From Solea solea (lineage: Eukaryota > Chordata > Actinopteri > Pleuronectiformes > Soleidae), in contig NC_081152.1 of NCBI RefSeq assembly GCF_958295425.1, positions 23,630,015 through 23,694,014 on the forward strand: a DNA stretch of 64,000 bases, in the 5' to 3' direction. Below are positions 63,260-64,000 of this stretch, in pieces (position 1 is the stretch's first letter; every line of letters begins with the position of its first letter). A model generated the notes under the pieces. It did not search any database and had not been told where the DNA came from. It saw nothing but the letters and a program-made list of their open reading frames with translations. The position numbers and the translations under genes were made by a program.

Positions 63260-64000
63260 TGCTTAAATGTGAAGGTTTTCTACTTTCTGTCACATTTCAG
63301 CTTCTAAATGTGAACATGTTCTACTTTCAGTCATTTTTTATCGTATTAAATGTGAATATTTTCCACTTTCTGTCACATTTCAGCTTCAAAAATGTGAATG
63401 TTTTCGACTTTCTGTCATTTGTCAGCTTCTAAATACGATTTTTTTCTACCTTCTGTGACTTCTGACCTTCTAAATATGAACATTTTCTACTTTCTCTCAT
63501 TTCTGACCTCCTAAATGTGAATATTTTCGACTCTCTGTCATTTGTCAGCTTCTAAATATGATTATTTTCTACTTTCTCTCATTTCTGACCTTCTAAATAT
63601 GAACATTTTCTACTTTCTCTCATTTCTGACCTCCGAAATAGGATTATTTTCTACTTTCTGTGACTTCTGACCTTCTAAATATGAACATTTTCTACTTTCT
63701 CTCATTTCTGACCTCCTAAATGTGAATATTTTCGACTCTCTGTCATTTGTCAGCTTCTAAATATGATTATTTTCTACTTTCTCTCATTTCTGACCTTCTA
63801 AATATGAACATTTTCTACTTTCTCTCATTTCTGACCTCCGAAATAGGATTATTTTCTACTTTCTGTGACTTCTGACCTTCTAAATATGAACATTTTCTAC
63901 TTTCTCTCATTTCTGACCTCCTAAATGTGAATATTTTCGACTCTCTGTCATTTGTCAGCTTCTAAATACGATTTTTTTCTACTTTCTGTGACTTCTGACC
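63260..64000. repeat. 41-bp monomer satellite, second unit (runs off window)
   Basis: Same monomer classes as at 60757-62597, in a partly different order (A-B-D-A-E repeats before the first C). Truncated by the window end. Confidence 0.9.

Larger units (their letters stand above)
60083..64000. repeat. Macrosatellite, ~2,515-bp unit, at least 1.55 copies
   Basis: The sequence starting TGTCCGCTTCGAAATACC at 60083 recurs at 62598. Each unit has ~670 bp of GC-rich sequence and ~1.85 kb of 41-bp monomers. A 12-bp difference comes from a GGA tract (about 60500-60559 versus 63018-63063). Long frames with poly-Gly (60215-60763, 62730-63266) come from this tract and show no protein motif. The array continues beyond the window. 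Confidence 0.9.

Noticed and set aside
60757..64000. Regular short repeats that could be mistaken for a CRISPR array
   Set aside because: Adjacent 41-bp units are all related to each other with no unique spacers, and the context is eukaryotic; this is satellite DNA.

Overview
The window is transposable-element-dense DNA from a ray-finned (teleost) fish genome. The evidence is the combination of many Rex1/Babar-like and L2-like LINEs, a Tx1-clade LINE, fish-type Gypsy LTRs, short hAT elements, Tc1 and DDE-integrase remnants, an epsilon/gamma-like endogenous retrovirus, and spliced multi-copy genes with GT-AG introns. No housekeeping gene, tRNA, rRNA or bacterial-style operon was recognised. 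Most coding sequence belongs to mobile elements and much of it is broken.

Layout: 1-2.7 kb holds the 3' part of a spliced tyrosine-recombinase (Crypton-type) gene, with no stop across nine exons. 3.2-4.7 kb is a solo LTR with a hAT element nested in it. 4.7-6.3 kb is a decayed L1 on the minus strand. 6.3-16.5 kb is a head-to-tail run of three CR1-group LINEs, the first with an intact endonuclease-RT ORF. 16.5-19.7 kb has small DNA-transposon scraps and unassigned sequence. 19.7-27.2 kb is a nest: an L2 5' fragment joined to an RT-intact LINE, a decayed LINE, and a DDE-integrase gene split by another LINE. 27.3-29.2 kb is a broken LINE ORF1-like gene with an SGNH-esterase signature. 29.3-34.5 kb contains minus-strand LTR remnants with a LINE inserted (14-bp target duplication), a Gypsy element lacking its RT core, and a solo LTR.

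35-42 kb is a second tyrosine-recombinase gene on the minus strand. It is interrupted by a 4.0-kb terminal-inverted-repeat element that carries a broken copy of a spliced teleost gene family. A 707-bp hAT lies at 42.0 kb and a decayed Tx1 LINE with overlapping ORF1/ORF2 at 42.9-46.6 kb. 46.6-54.5 kb is an endogenous retrovirus lacking its 5' LTR and gag start. Its gag, pro-pol and env are almost open, and gag and pro-pol share one frame across a UAG codon.

54.5-60.1 kb holds two L2 LINEs head to head as a 2,324-bp near-perfect inverted repeat; a telomere-like (GGGTTA) run lies in the spacer. 60.1-64.0 kb is the start of a macrosatellite with a 2,515-bp period. Most of each unit is 41-bp monomers arranged in an 8-mer (328-bp) higher-order repeat; the array runs off the window.

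The most original signals are the 4-kb TIR element sitting on a splice donor, the indel-free palindrome with its altered hairpin loop, the higher-order macrosatellite, and the two Crypton-type genes. LINE clade names come from reading motifs, not from database comparison.
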